Made by a program: the position numbers and the translations under genes. 38,204 nucleotides of DNA from JBBIWA01 sp037439425 (GTDB taxonomy: Bacteria > Acidobacteriota > Blastocatellia > RBC074): positions 1 to 38,204 of the forward strand of contig JBBIWA010000058.1 in NCBI GenBank assembly GCA_037439425.1, read 5' to 3'. A model generated the notes under the pieces. The model made no database searches, was not told the origin of the DNA, and saw only the letters and a program-made list of their open reading frames with translations. The number at the start of each line of letters is the position of its first letter. Positions within the stretch are counted from its first letter, which is position 1. Below, piece by piece: positions 7,260 through 15,816 of the stretch.

Positions 7260-8720
7260 ATGTGGATTCGCAAATGTTTCGCGGACGAGGAACGAACGAT
7301 TCAACCCCCAATTCCGATTGAACTCAGCTCCAATGAAGAGTTCATCCCCCTGCCGCCCACGCCAGAGCATCTGCGCTACGAAGCGCTGCTGGCCGAGCGC
7401 GCTGAAATCTATGCCAAGAAGCTGGGCCTCTCGCGCCGTCACTTCCTGCGAACCAGTTGCGGGATGGCAGCCGCGATGCTCTGCTACAACGAGGTCTTCG
7501 GCAAAACCTACGAGGTAGATCCGATTGAAGCGCTCGACCCGGAAGCTTACAAAGAGAAATGGCCGAAGAATGAATTCATCTTCGATAACCAGACGCATCA
7601 CGTTGACGTCGAAAGCCGCTGGTTTGAGACCACGGAGACTGGCAAACAGGCAGCAGCTTTTCTGCGCAATTTCCGCCGCAACGCTGGCTCAACGGCCGAA
7701 ACGCTGGCGCAACTCAATCAGGCGCACTTCATCAAAGAGCTGTTTATGGACAGCGACACATTGATGGCGATCATCAGCGGTGTGCCCACGGCTGAGTGGC
7801 GGGAAAACATTCTCCCACCGGACAAGATGGTGCAGACGCGCGACGCGATCAATCGCATGGCTGGCGGCACCGAGCGCATGCTCAGCCACGGCATTCTGCG
7901 CCCTAACATGGGCCAATCGGAATTCGAGGAGATGGAGCGCCAGGTGAAAGTGCTCAAGATCAATTCGTGGAAGATGTACACCGGCTCACTCATCGGCGAT
8001 GGCCCGTGGTGGCTCGATGATGAGAAGAAGACCTATCCCTTCTGGGAGCGCTCCCACAAGATGGGCATTAAGAATCTGTGCATCCACAAGGGTCTGCCGC
8101 TTGGTCTCTTCAACGAAGAGCACTGCCATCCGAAAGATGTCGAGAAAGCGGCGAAGGACTTCCCCGATCTCAACTTTATCATCTATCACTCAGGCTGGCA
8201 TCCGACGGCAACCAGCCGCCGAGTCGAGACCAATGCCAACAACCCGCAGTACATCCCGTGGTGCTCCGAGCTGATTGAAATCGTCAGGCGGAACAACTTG
8301 AAGAATGTCTACTTCGAGCTGGGCAGCACTTGGAACGGGACCTCATCGTTCGGCCAGGGCGAAGTGGCGATGCATTTGCTTGGCCAGATTCTCAATCTGC
8401 CCGACGGTGAGGACAAGATCATCTGGGGTACCGATTCGATCTGGGGCGGCAGCCCGCAATCGCAGATCGAACGTTTGCGCCGCTTCCAGATCCGTGATGA
8501 TATCGCTGAAAAGTACGGCTATAAGAAGCTCACTCCTGAGATCAAAGCCAAGATCTTCGGCCTCAATGCAGCGCGGCTCTACAACATTGACGTGAAAGCC
8601 AAACGCAAAGCGATCGAGACCGACAAGATCGCTGAGCTGAAGCAGGAGTACCAGCAAAATCCCACTCCGAGCAATACGCAATACGGCTGGGTATGGCGCA
8701 GCCGCGGCCAGCGAACCTGA
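7260..8720 (+). CDS. amidohydrolase family (amidohydrolase 2) protein with internal twin-arginine motif
   Basis: A 486-residue metal-dependent hydrolase or decarboxylase of the amidohydrolase-2 (ACMSD-like) group. The N-terminal ~55 residues (MWIRK..., SNEEFIP) precede SRRHFLR at 58-64 and a hydrophobic stretch, resembling a Tat signal with a very long n-region. Candidate metal or catalytic sites are QTHH at 111-114, IIYHSGWH, and the distal GTD in WGTDSIWGGS. The final KIFGLNAARLYNID block is typical of the family C-terminus. GAAAGGA lies about seven bases before the ATG. A closely related copy sits at 28298-29803, and both flank the monooxygenase cluster. Decarboxylase versus hydrolase cannot be decided, because the usual DxHxH start of the barrel is reduced to QTHH. 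Confidence 0.82.
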   Translation: MWIRKCFADEERTIQPPIPIELSSNEEFIPLPPTPEHLRYEALLAERAEIYAKKLGLSRRHFLRTSCGMAAAMLCYNEVFGKTYEVDPIEALDPEAYKEKWPKNEFIFDNQTHHVDVESRWFETTETGKQAAAFLRNFRRNAGSTAETLAQLNQAHFIKELFMDSDTLMAIISGVPTAEWRENILPPDKMVQTRDAINRMAGGTERMLSHGILRPNMGQSEFEEMERQVKVLKINSWKMYTGSLIGDGPWWLDDEKKTYPFWERSHKMGIKNLCIHKGLPLGLFNEEHCHPKDVEKAAKDFPDLNFIIYHSGWHPTATSRRVETNANNPQYIPWCSELIEIVRRNNLKNVYFELGSTWNGTSSFGQGEVAMHLLGQILNLPDGEDKIIWGTDSIWGGSPQSQIERLRRFQIRDDIAEKYGYKKLTPEIKAKIFGLNAARLYNIDVKAKRKAIETDKIAELKQEYQQNPTPSNTQYGWVWRSRGQRT

Positions 8721-8759
8721 CGGACGCGCCTCGCCTACACTCGTCACCCTATTTCTACT

Positions 8760-8818
8760 CCACCAAGGGATGCGAAGAGGCGTGAACTCGATCCAAGATT
8801 CTTCGCATCTCTTTGTGG
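8760..8818 (+). terminator. long-stem hairpin after the amidohydrolase gene
   Basis: The arm at 8760-8778 pairs with 8800-8818 at 17 of 19 positions (core GATGCGAAGA/TCTTCGCATC) around a 21-base loop. It starts 40 bases after the stop codon. The T-run is short (CTTT), so it may terminate transcription or stabilise the mRNA end. Confidence 0.6.
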
Positions 8819-9019
8819 CTTATTGGTTCAGACTAGGCTCGAGCGACGCTCAGGTTTGCTCAAGCAACGATTCAAGCAGTAGGTGAGCCGACCTGAATAA
8901 ATGCGCAAAGGCGGAGATGAGGTAGTAAAGCTTGTCAAAATGGGAGCTGGAGGGAGTAGTTGTGGGGCCGGGCGAGTAATAGAAGCTGGCGTTTCGGAAA
9001 GCTGTAAATGAGATCGCCT

Positions 9020-9307
9020 CTAACCAGCATAAGTGCGCTCGTATTTTTCTTTAGGGAGGTAGATCACAAATGGCTTGTCGTCAGGATGCGTCTTCCTGGC
9101 TGGCCGCTTGGCCTCCTGCCGGTCATCGGCGAAGAAGACTTCGCCTTCTGACACCACGACATACTTGCCGGGATAGTAGTCATAAAGCGGAACGCCGTGC
9201 TCGCTCATCCACTCCTGGTTGCGCTCGTACAACTTCATTCGCCGAGTGAGTTCCACGCCTTCAGGCTCTACTGTGATGGTCAACTTGTTGTTCATCGTAA
9301 GTGTCAT
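9020..9307 (-). CDS. DUF5678-like small protein
   Basis: A 95-residue protein when started at the ATG at 9307, which has AAGGGG about six bases upstream. The longer frame from 9361 would overlap the divergent neighbour. The central EWMSEHGVPLYDYYPGKYVVVSEGEVFFADD block fits the DUF5678 pattern (W..., YPGKYVAV, G.V.A), and DKPFVIYLP near the end matches its 'PF..RVP' close. Function is unknown; related domains occur in small cytosolic proteins. Its start is only 39 bases from that of the divergently transcribed SpoIIE phosphatase gene, so the two share a regulatory interval. The match is by memory of the motif. Confidence 0.6.
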   Translation of the reverse strand: MTLTMNNKLTITVEPEGVELTRRMKLYERNQEWMSEHGVPLYDYYPGKYVVVSEGEVFFADDRQEAKRPARKTHPDDKPFVIYLPKEKYERTYAG

Positions 9308-9346
9308 AGCCCCTTTCAACGCACGAAGCACGCAGTATCGGTGATT

Positions 9347-10564
9347 ATGAATAGCCCCCATATCAGCAGCGCCTCAGGAAATCTTGAGCGAGAGCTGGGT
9401 CAGGCTCTCAATGAGGCTCTGGTGCAAGGGCACGGCATGAACGAATGCCTGCACCGCTTCTTTGAAGCTATCGCTGCCAGTCTGGCCGTCCCGCAGCTTG
9501 TCCTTTACGACTACGACGAAGCGGCCGGCGTCTTCGAGCTGCTCTACTTCTCAGGCTATCGGGCCAATGCGCGGGCCGAATTGGTCAGACGATTGCACAC
9601 CATGAATCTGCAGCGCGCGCTCAGGGAGCGCAATCCGTACTGGCTCGATGAACGTCACGAGCAACTCATTGTGCCGCTCTACTTTCACGACACGCTCGAA
9701 GCAGTGTTGCTGATGGAGTCGGCTGGTCGCCCGCTGGAACTCGACCAGGAGCGGCTGGCAGCCTGCAAGCTGATCTCCAAGTTTCTGGGGCTATTTATGT
9801 CCTCGAATCGGCTGCCGGTCAATCAGAGACAGCGGGGCATAGTGATCACTGATTTAGAGCGGGCGCGCGAAGTGCAGATGACTTATCTGCCTGCCGAGCA
9901 TCCGGTCACGGATCGCTATGAGATTTACGGCTACAATCTCTCATCGGCGCTGGTGGGTGGAGATTACTTTGACTACTTCTGCGCGCGTGACAATTCTATT
10001 CAAGGCGTGATCGCTGACGCCTGCGGTCACGGGCTGGCTGCAGCGCTGATTATGACTACCTTCCGCGGCTTGCTGCATGCAGATGTGAACTGTGTTGGAG
10101 ATCCGGCATCTCTATTTACGCGGATCAATCAGAAACTCTACACTGGCGTTGAGTGCCTGCAGTATCTGACCTCCGTGCTGTTCGATTATGACGCGGAGGC
10201 CGGCAAGCTACGTTACGTGAACGCTGGCCACCTCGATCCGCTTGTTATTTGCGCCGACGGGTCGTGCTTCTGGCTCACGGGTGGCGGGCCACCGCTGGGG
10301 ATGTTTGAAGAATCGAGCTATGAAATAGAGAGCTGTCAGATAAACTCTGGTGATCTGCTGGTGCTCTTCACGGATGGCCTGGTAGAGATGCGTAACGCAG
10401 AGGATCACTTCTTCGGCCGGGAAGCGATTGCGCAAGCTGTTGGCCAGCGACGACACCTCCCGCTCAAACAGATTGCGACGGAGGTGCTGGCCATAGCCAC
10501 CAGCTTCAGCCATTCTCCCCGACCCGAAGATGATCTCACGCTGTTTTTGATGAAGATACGCTGA
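9347..10564 (+). CDS. PP2C-type SpoIIE/RsbU family serine phosphatase with GAF-like N-terminus
   Basis: A phosphatase of the SpoIIE/RsbU group, which dephosphorylates anti-sigma antagonist proteins in partner-switching pathways. The C-terminal half shows VGGDYFDYF, DACGHG, YVNAGH, GGPPLG, LFTDGLVE and DDLTLFL, covering the PP2C metal-binding acids. The N-terminal ~160 residues look like a GAF-type sensor domain ending in the usual coiled linker before the phosphatase (LERAREVQMTYLP). The open frame extends back to 9197, but that would cover the divergent gene. ATG 9347 (or GTG 9341) is therefore chosen, although no strong ribosome-binding site is visible. No kinase or antagonist gene is nearby, so its partners must lie elsewhere. 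Confidence 0.82.
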   Translation: MNSPHISSASGNLERELGQALNEALVQGHGMNECLHRFFEAIAASLAVPQLVLYDYDEAAGVFELLYFSGYRANARAELVRRLHTMNLQRALRERNPYWLDERHEQLIVPLYFHDTLEAVLLMESAGRPLELDQERLAACKLISKFLGLFMSSNRLPVNQRQRGIVITDLERAREVQMTYLPAEHPVTDRYEIYGYNLSSALVGGDYFDYFCARDNSIQGVIADACGHGLAAALIMTTFRGLLHADVNCVGDPASLFTRINQKLYTGVECLQYLTSVLFDYDAEAGKLRYVNAGHLDPLVICADGSCFWLTGGGPPLGMFEESSYEIESCQINSGDLLVLFTDGLVEMRNAEDHFFGREAIAQAVGQRRHLPLKQIATEVLAIATSFSHSPRPEDDLTLFLMKIR

Positions 10565-10729
10565 GACGAGCGGCGCGGCTTTGGTCGGCGCTGGAAAGTC
10601 AGTGGCGGCGAGCGGTGGCAAGCGTGCCTCCCGTAATAGATCACCCAAGGTAAGTCACGCTCGCTACTGCTCGCGGTTCAAATTACCCAAAGCACCGGGC
10701 CACATAATTCACCCTGAAGGAGGGACAAA

Positions 10730-10807
10730 ATGAGAAGTAGGCGCCACGTGAGAAAAGCGAGAGCCAGATGTCGTCTGAGAACTGCCTGGGAAGAACAAGC
10801 GCAGTAA
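10730..10807 (+). pseudogene. Arg-rich N-terminal piece of the following small gene, ended by an in-frame TAA
   Basis: GAAGGAGGG followed by ATG at 10730 is one of the best ribosome-binding sites in the window. The 25 codons encode a basic peptide (MRSRRHVRKARARC...) and end at TAA 10805-10807. The very next codons, in the same frame, encode conserved-looking sequence (GFHGYPAATVALYGPDDKK) running into the ORF at 10865. This is most simply one gene of about 138 codons broken by a nonsense codon. No gene is seen from 10565 to 10729. Confidence 0.6.
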
Positions 10808-10864
10808 GGCTTCCACGGCTACCCGGCCGCAACTGTTGCCTTATATGGCCCCGATGACAAGAAG

Positions 10865-11143
10865 GTGACGAAAGTGGCTGTTGGTATTATTTTGAGAGAG
10901 GGCGGGGCAGTGGAGTTTTTAGAGAGATGGTTCTCAGACGAGATTGATATTCGTCTCGACCACTCTATCAATCAACAGATTGTGGAGTTTATCAAAAGCC
11001 ATAAAGTGCAAACCGTAGTGACGCCCGACAGAATCATCGGCTGTCCTCACGAAGAAGGCATTGACTATCCAGAGGGAGAAAGCTGTCCTCAGTGTCCATT
11101 CTGGGCCGATAGAGATAGATGGACGGGCGAGCTGATCCAATAG
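10865..11143 (+). CDS. conserved small Cys/His-motif protein (5'-truncated by upstream in-frame stop)
   Basis: 92 codons from a GTG. The C-terminus IIGCPHEEGIDYPEGESC followed by PQCPFW is a Cys/His-rich block that looks metal-binding, and from memory it belongs to a conserved hypothetical family of about 120-140 residues. The GTG has no proper ribosome-binding site. The 19 codons before it (10808-10864) are in frame, contain the family-like GYPAATVALYGPDDKK, and hold no start codon. The annotated GTG therefore probably cuts into the domain, and the real gene starts at 10730 across the TAA. Function unknown. It ends 29 bases before the CocE-type hydrolase gene. Confidence 0.6.
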   Translation: MTKVAVGIILREGGAVEFLERWFSDEIDIRLDHSINQQIVEFIKSHKVQTVVTPDRIIGCPHEEGIDYPEGESCPQCPFWADRDRWTGELIQ

Positions 11144-11172
11144 TGGCTATCTATTTAATCAGGAGATCGCAC

Positions 11173-12816
11173 ATGAAAACACGCTTCCTCTTTCCTTGCC
11201 TCTTAATCCTCACCTTACTGGCTCTGCTGGTCCCTACCTTCTCCCAGAGCACAGCAGGGCCGAAACCCACCGAATATATGGTCGCGATGCGCGATGGGGT
11301 GAAGCTGGCGACTGATGTTTACCTGCCCGAAGGTCAAGGGCCATGGCCGGTGATTTTGATGCGGACGCCTTACGGCAAGAGCCGCTTCAACCAGAGCGCG
11401 CAGTGGACCTCGAATGGATACGCCTACGTCGTGCAAGACTGCCGTGGGCGCTTCAAGAGCGAAGGCCGGTATCTGCCGTTTATGGATGATCACTATGACG
11501 GCTATGACACAATTGAGTGGATTGCCAAACAACCGTGGTCGAATGGCAAAGTGGGAATGTACGGCGGCTCAGCGATGGGCATCACCGCCAATCAGGCTTC
11601 GATCACTGCGCCGCCACATCTGGTGGCCATGTACGTGATCGTCGCTCCCGCCAGCGCCTATCAGCACGCGATCTTCACCGGCGGCATCTTCCGCAAGGAG
11701 ATGAACGAAGGCTGGCTACGCAGCCAGAACGCGCTTGAGATCCTCGAAAATACGCTCAAACACTACCGGCAAGATGGTTATTTCGACATTCGCGAAGGTC
11801 GCTTGCATTGGGCGAAGGTGCAAGTGCCAGTTTATAACCAGGGCGGATGGTATGACATCTTCGCGCAAGGCAATATTGACAACTTCGTCGGGTTGCAAAC
11901 GCAGGGCGGCAAAGGGGCGCGCGGCAATCAAAAGCTGCTGATGGGGCCGTGGGCGCACGGCCAGCTTGAAGAGGTGAAATACCCGGCTAATTCTGCGGTA
12001 CCTCAAGGCGAAGCCAAACGCTGGTTCGATTACTGGCTTAAAGGCATTGACAATGGAATTATGAAAGAGCCGGCCGTCAGATACTATGTCATGGGCGATG
12101 TCACTGACCCACAAGCGCCGGGCAACGAATGGCGCACGGCTGAGACCTGGCCTGTGCCCGCCAGGATGACCTCATTCTATCTGCTGCCGAATGGCCAGCT
12201 CGGCGAAAGACCCAATGGCGCGCGCGAGAGCACAGCAAGCTATCAGTATGACCCGAAAAATCCTGTGCCGACCATTGGCGGCGCCAACCTCACGATCAAG
12301 AAAGGCCCGATGGATCAGCGCGCTATCGGCGACCGCAAAGACGTGCTCAAGTTTATGACGCCACCGCTTGAGGCTCCGCTTGAAGTCACTGGTCGTGTGA
12401 CGGTCGAATTGTGGGCTGAATCCGACGCGCCGGATACGGACTGGATGGCCAAGCTTGTGGATGTCTATCCTGATGGAACTGAGCGGCTGGTGCTCGATTC
12501 AGCCTTGCGCGCTCGGTTTCGCGAAGGCTTCGACCGCGAGGTCTTCATGAAGAAAGGCAAGGTCTACAAATTCACAATTGACCTGTGGTCTACCAGTCTG
12601 ATCTTCAACAAAGGCCATCGTCTCGCAGTGCACATCACCAGCTCGAACGATCCGCGCTTCGATCCGAATCCAAACACGGGCAAGCCACTGCGAGCAGATA
12701 GTGAGATGCGCATAGCTACCAATACGATCCATCTTGATCGCAGGCATCCTTCGCGGATTTTGTTGCCGGTGGTGCGGGGCTACAACGAGCAGAAATCCAT
12801 CGCGACGAAGAGATGA
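11173..12816 (+). CDS. CocE/NonD family exported hydrolase (X-Pro dipeptidyl-peptidase-like)
   Basis: A 547-residue serine hydrolase of the CocE/NonD and PepX (S15) family, cleaving esters or peptide-like bonds. The start at 11173 has AGGAG upstream and opens a clean signal peptide (MKTRFLFPCLLILTLLALLV, ending near SQS). The alpha/beta-hydrolase half shows RDGVKLATDVYLP, VVQDCRGRFKSEG and GGSAMG (Ser133 as nucleophile), with GPWAHG supplying the catalytic His. The C-terminal ~200 residues are the jelly-roll PepX_C domain. The nucleophile elbow differs from the commoner GxSYxG. Its stop is 274 bases from the convergent ggt gene. Substrate is not predictable: exported esterase or peptidase. 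Confidence 0.87.
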   Translation: MKTRFLFPCLLILTLLALLVPTFSQSTAGPKPTEYMVAMRDGVKLATDVYLPEGQGPWPVILMRTPYGKSRFNQSAQWTSNGYAYVVQDCRGRFKSEGRYLPFMDDHYDGYDTIEWIAKQPWSNGKVGMYGGSAMGITANQASITAPPHLVAMYVIVAPASAYQHAIFTGGIFRKEMNEGWLRSQNALEILENTLKHYRQDGYFDIREGRLHWAKVQVPVYNQGGWYDIFAQGNIDNFVGLQTQGGKGARGNQKLLMGPWAHGQLEEVKYPANSAVPQGEAKRWFDYWLKGIDNGIMKEPAVRYYVMGDVTDPQAPGNEWRTAETWPVPARMTSFYLLPNGQLGERPNGARESTASYQYDPKNPVPTIGGANLTIKKGPMDQRAIGDRKDVLKFMTPPLEAPLEVTGRVTVELWAESDAPDTDWMAKLVDVYPDGTERLVLDSALRARFREGFDREVFMKKGKVYKFTIDLWSTSLIFNKGHRLAVHITSSNDPRFDPNPNTGKPLRADSEMRIATNTIHLDRRHPSRILLPVVRGYNEQKSIATKR

Positions 12817-12863
12817 GCGTGCTGAAACTGCCCAGGCCTAACTGAACCAGCTATAATCAGGCC

Positions 12864-12992
12864 GTGGCGTCAATCACCTTCACCGGAGTTTCGGAATGTC
12901 TGGATGCGATCTCTTACCTTCCTGCTGGAGCCGTTCTGCGGCTGGAAGGAATCTGCTCTCTGCCCTGCAAGACAAACCAAATCTCCGCCTGA
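12864..12992 (+). other. possible 42-codon ORF or gene remnant
   Basis: GTG at 12864 opens a frame that reads like protein (ITFTGVSECLDAISYLPAGAVLRLEG) and ends at TGA 12990. There is no convincing ribosome-binding site. It could be the start of a lost larger gene. The rest of 12817-13090 shows nothing else. Confidence 0.25.
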
Positions 12993-13090
12993 GCTAACGT
13001 GCAAGCGAGCAGCCAGCAGCGAGCAGTATTTAGTCGCACCTCAAAGAGTCTTAAAACAGTCCCGACGCGCCTTTGCAGAGAGCGCGCGAC

Positions 13091-14905
13091 TTACCACCCA
13101 AAAACGTAGCGCTCTCTGCGCACATCGGCGCCGCCTCTGAGCGTGCCGGTCTGCTCCTTGATGCCGACAGCGACCACTCCGGTGCTCACGCCATATGGTC
13201 CCAGCACGCGCAATTTGTGGCCGCGCGCGCTGAGCTCAGCCAGCACTTCCTGCCCGATCCGGCTTTCTACTTCCAGCACGCCCGGCTGGCTGGCGTGATT
13301 GCCAAACGAAGCGTGGAAATGCAACGAATTGATCCGTGGCGCTTCAATCGCTTCTTGCAACCCCATCTTGAAGACGATCAGATTGAGCAGCACATTGAGA
13401 ATCTGCTGATCCTGGTTGTCGCCGCCCGGCGTGCCGATGGCCAGGAAAGGCTTGCCGTCTTTAAGCACAATGGTTGGCGTCAACGTCGTGCGCGGGCGCT
13501 TGCCACCCACAAGCACATTAGGACTGGCCGGATCTAAATCAAAGGTCGTCATTCGATTGGAAAGCGGAACTCCAGTATCTCCCGCGATGAAGGCTCCACC
13601 CAGCAGCCAGCCGGAACTCGGCGTGGAACTGAAGAGATTGCCTGCTCTGTCTACTACCTCAACCGCCGTCGTGTCGCCAGACCCGCTCTTTGTGTCTCCC
13701 CGCGTGTGAGGCAGATAGCGTATCGCCGGAGCCTTAATCGCCGGATCAAACCGGAAGGGATCACCAGGACGCTGCTCCAATGACGCTTCACGCCCGATCA
13801 GTTTGCGGCGCTCTGCGGCGTAGTCTTTGGAGAGCAGCCCGATGATAGGCACTGGCGCAAAATCGGGATCGCCGTAAAAAGTATTGCGATCAGCATAAGC
13901 CAGCTTGATTGCCTCGTGCACGTGATGGATGTATTCAGCAGAGTTGTGGCCCATTCTGGCCAGATCTACTCCCTCCAGAATATTTAATGTCTGAAGTAGC
14001 GCTGGCCCCTGATTCCACGGACCGGCTTTGTAGATGTCGTAGCCGTGAAAGTTAGTCCTGACCGGCTTTTCAATACGCCCCTTGTAGTGGGCCAGGTCTT
14101 CGTAAGTAAAGACACCGCCTGCCGCCGCGTTGGCCGCTGCGATGCGGCGCGCAATGTCACCTTTGTAAAAAGCATCGCGACCAGCGCGAATGGCCGCTTT
14201 ACGGTCACGCGTCCGGCGGTAGACTTGTTGCTCAGCTTGCACAATCGCGCGCAACGTGCGCGCCAGATTAGGTTGGCGAAAGATCTCACCGACCTCTGGA
14301 ATTCGGCCATCAGGGTAGTAAGTCTTCTTCGACCACTCCCACTTTTCTGTTGACTCTCGCTCGCTGATCAGGTAATTGCGCAGAAACTGATACATCGGGA
14401 ATCCGTCGGCCAGCTCAATTGCCGGAGCCATCACTTGTTCCAGTCGCATTGTGCCGTAATGTTCCAGCGCCAGAGCCATTGCATCCATCACAGCGGGAAT
14501 AGTGGCTGCCAGCGGGCCGTTGCCATCCACCTGCCCTTTGGCTTTGAAAAGCTCAGGCGTGGCCGCTTTCGGAGCTGGTCCCTGACCGTTAATGACGACC
14601 ACCTGTTTGCTTTTGGCGTCGTAGATGATCGTCGGGGCTTCGCCGCCGAAACCGAAGTGAGAGATTTCAACTACTGCGGCAGCAAACACCGTCGCCACGC
14701 CTGCATCAATCGCATTGCCGCCTTGTTGCAATATGCGAATCCCTGCCGCCACTGAGTAATGGCGTCCAGCAGCCACGATCCCAACTTGCCCGGTAATCTC
14801 CGGGCGCATCGTGGTGAGCGGAACTGAGCGAGGGGGAGTTGGATTTTGCGGCCTCACAGCCAGCGGTAGACAAAAGATCAGCAGCAGCACCAATAGCTTT
14901 CTCAT
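13091..14905 (-). CDS. ggt: gamma-glutamyltransferase, exported
   Basis: A 604-residue N-terminal nucleophile hydrolase that transfers or hydrolyses the gamma-glutamyl group of glutathione and related compounds in the periplasm. MRKLLVLLLIFCLPLAV is a signal peptide, and GGGAGG lies just before the ATG. The autoprocessing and catalytic Thr is T412 in GDTTAVEVVD, as in the family's DTTH..VVD. Other family blocks are GGNAIDA, NQGP and GGKRPRTTLTPTIV, followed by GTPGG. The substrate loop near residue 84 reads FGFGGEA rather than the common GIGGGGF, so specificity may differ. The frame is intact and monocistronic. Confidence 0.92.
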   Translation of the reverse strand: MRKLLVLLLIFCLPLAVRPQNPTPPRSVPLTTMRPEITGQVGIVAAGRHYSVAAGIRILQQGGNAIDAGVATVFAAAVVEISHFGFGGEAPTIIYDAKSKQVVVINGQGPAPKAATPELFKAKGQVDGNGPLAATIPAVMDAMALALEHYGTMRLEQVMAPAIELADGFPMYQFLRNYLISERESTEKWEWSKKTYYPDGRIPEVGEIFRQPNLARTLRAIVQAEQQVYRRTRDRKAAIRAGRDAFYKGDIARRIAAANAAAGGVFTYEDLAHYKGRIEKPVRTNFHGYDIYKAGPWNQGPALLQTLNILEGVDLARMGHNSAEYIHHVHEAIKLAYADRNTFYGDPDFAPVPIIGLLSKDYAAERRKLIGREASLEQRPGDPFRFDPAIKAPAIRYLPHTRGDTKSGSGDTTAVEVVDRAGNLFSSTPSSGWLLGGAFIAGDTGVPLSNRMTTFDLDPASPNVLVGGKRPRTTLTPTIVLKDGKPFLAIGTPGGDNQDQQILNVLLNLIVFKMGLQEAIEAPRINSLHFHASFGNHASQPGVLEVESRIGQEVLAELSARGHKLRVLGPYGVSTGVVAVGIKEQTGTLRGGADVRRERYVFGW

Positions 14906-15163
14906 AAACCTCCCTCTAGCAGTTGATTTCCACGCCTCAAGCGGACCACGCAGATTGTTTCCGTGGCTTTTGTTTCTTTGCCAAAGCAGGCAGAAACTCT
15001 CTCCGCCTCATCCGCAGCCTCTTTTTTCACATCGCGGCAACAGTATTGCGGTGGCGCGTACCATTGTGATCGGTACTATAACAGGCCAGGGCCTAAACTA
15101 GCAAAAGGAACTGGCTTGTGTCTCTGAACAGACAAGAGCGCGCGAGCCTGGCTGAACATGAAA
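14906..15163. other. intergenic stretch upstream of ggt
   Basis: Holds the minus-strand ggt ribosome-binding site and presumably its promoter. I see no gene and no clear -35/-10 pair. Confidence 0.4.
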
Positions 15164-15541
15164 ACGACTTGTGCTGGTTGAAAAATGCCACATGCTTGTC
15201 ACGTGGATGGTTACCTTCACCGGCTACCCTCAGAGGGCGTTTTGGAATTCGTCGAAATCCCCTGAAGCAGCAGTTGGGGGATTGTTCAAGTCTAGCCTTT
15301 CTCCGCTGGCAAGGCGGAAGGCCGGACTTGGACGAGCCACCGACTGGCAATCGGTGGAATTGGCGGAAAACAGAATTTCAAAACACCCTCTGGAGCCGCG
15401 ACGCCCTCCGCAGGCCACGAGCTTGCCTGATGGAGTTTCACGCTGGCTGCTATGGTAGCCACGAACTTGAGACTCCCCGACACCAGGTCGGGGCCTCCTC
15501 ACCAGCTCAACTTCAGTTCAGTTTCAACTAGCACAAGTCGT
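15164..15541. mobile_element. MITE-like element with 20-bp terminal inverted repeats
   Basis: The first 20 bases (15164-15183, starting ACGACTTGTGCT) are the inverse of the last 20 (15522-15541) with one mismatch. Both ends are flanked by ATGAAA (15158-15163 and 15542-15547), a candidate 6-bp target duplication. A second inverted pair lies inside (CAGAGGGCGTTTTGGAATTC near 15232 against GAATTTCAAAACACCCTCTG near 15372). Small hairpins occur at CCACCGA/TCGGTGG and CCCCGAC/GTCGGGG (15475-15493). The 378-base unit has no believable gene: frames at 15118-15531 and 15230-15502 have no ribosome-binding site and repeat-like composition. This is most likely a non-autonomous insertion. Confidence 0.55.
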
Positions 15542-15658
15542 ATGAAAACAGTGCAACTTTGCCAGCTCACCCTCGTATTTGGAGATCTGGCAGGAAAGAG
15601 CTTCCCGGATCGGCAACTTGGTGAGGGGAAGAGCGTAAGCGTTTAATTGTCTGACTGG

Positions 15659-15682
15659 TCAATTAATTACGCAAATAATTGA
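15659..15682. promoter_or_regulatory. AT-rich dyad, candidate operator
   Basis: TCAATTAATT and AATAATTGA form a near-perfect inverted repeat around ACGCA. It lies about 40 bases upstream of the promoter-like site before the first monooxygenase gene. The shape suits a winged-helix regulator, but none is encoded nearby. Confidence 0.35.
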
Positions 15683-15723
15683 TGGCACAAGGTGTTAAAT
15701 AACCGATGTCGTTAGCCCCCGGC

Positions 15724-15752
15724 TTGACACCGAGGGGCTTTGCCCCTACATT
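15724..15752 (+). promoter_or_regulatory. candidate sigma70-type promoter of the monooxygenase cluster
   Basis: TTGACA is followed after 17 bases by TACATT, 65 bases before the first monooxygenase gene. The spacer contains a perfect small hairpin (AGGGGC ttt GCCCCT), which may instead mark a repeat motif. Confidence 0.4.
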
Positions 15753-15816
15753 ATACGTGCCTTGATTGACGGCGAACTTAAAACTGCGACCCGGCTTACC
15801 CTAAGGAGACTTCTGA

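Noticed and set aside
9197..9346. Longer start of the SpoIIE phosphatase at 9197
   Set aside because: It would overlap the divergent DUF5678-like gene almost to its middle, and the added 50 residues are its reverse-strand shadow.
10600..10700. A tRNA suggested by GGTTCAAAT near 10672
   Set aside because: No acceptor stem or anticodon arm can be formed around it.
15118..15531. 137-codon plus-strand ORF and overlapping minus-strand ORFs as genes
   Set aside because: They coincide with the inverted-repeat element, lack ribosome-binding sites, and have repeat-like composition.
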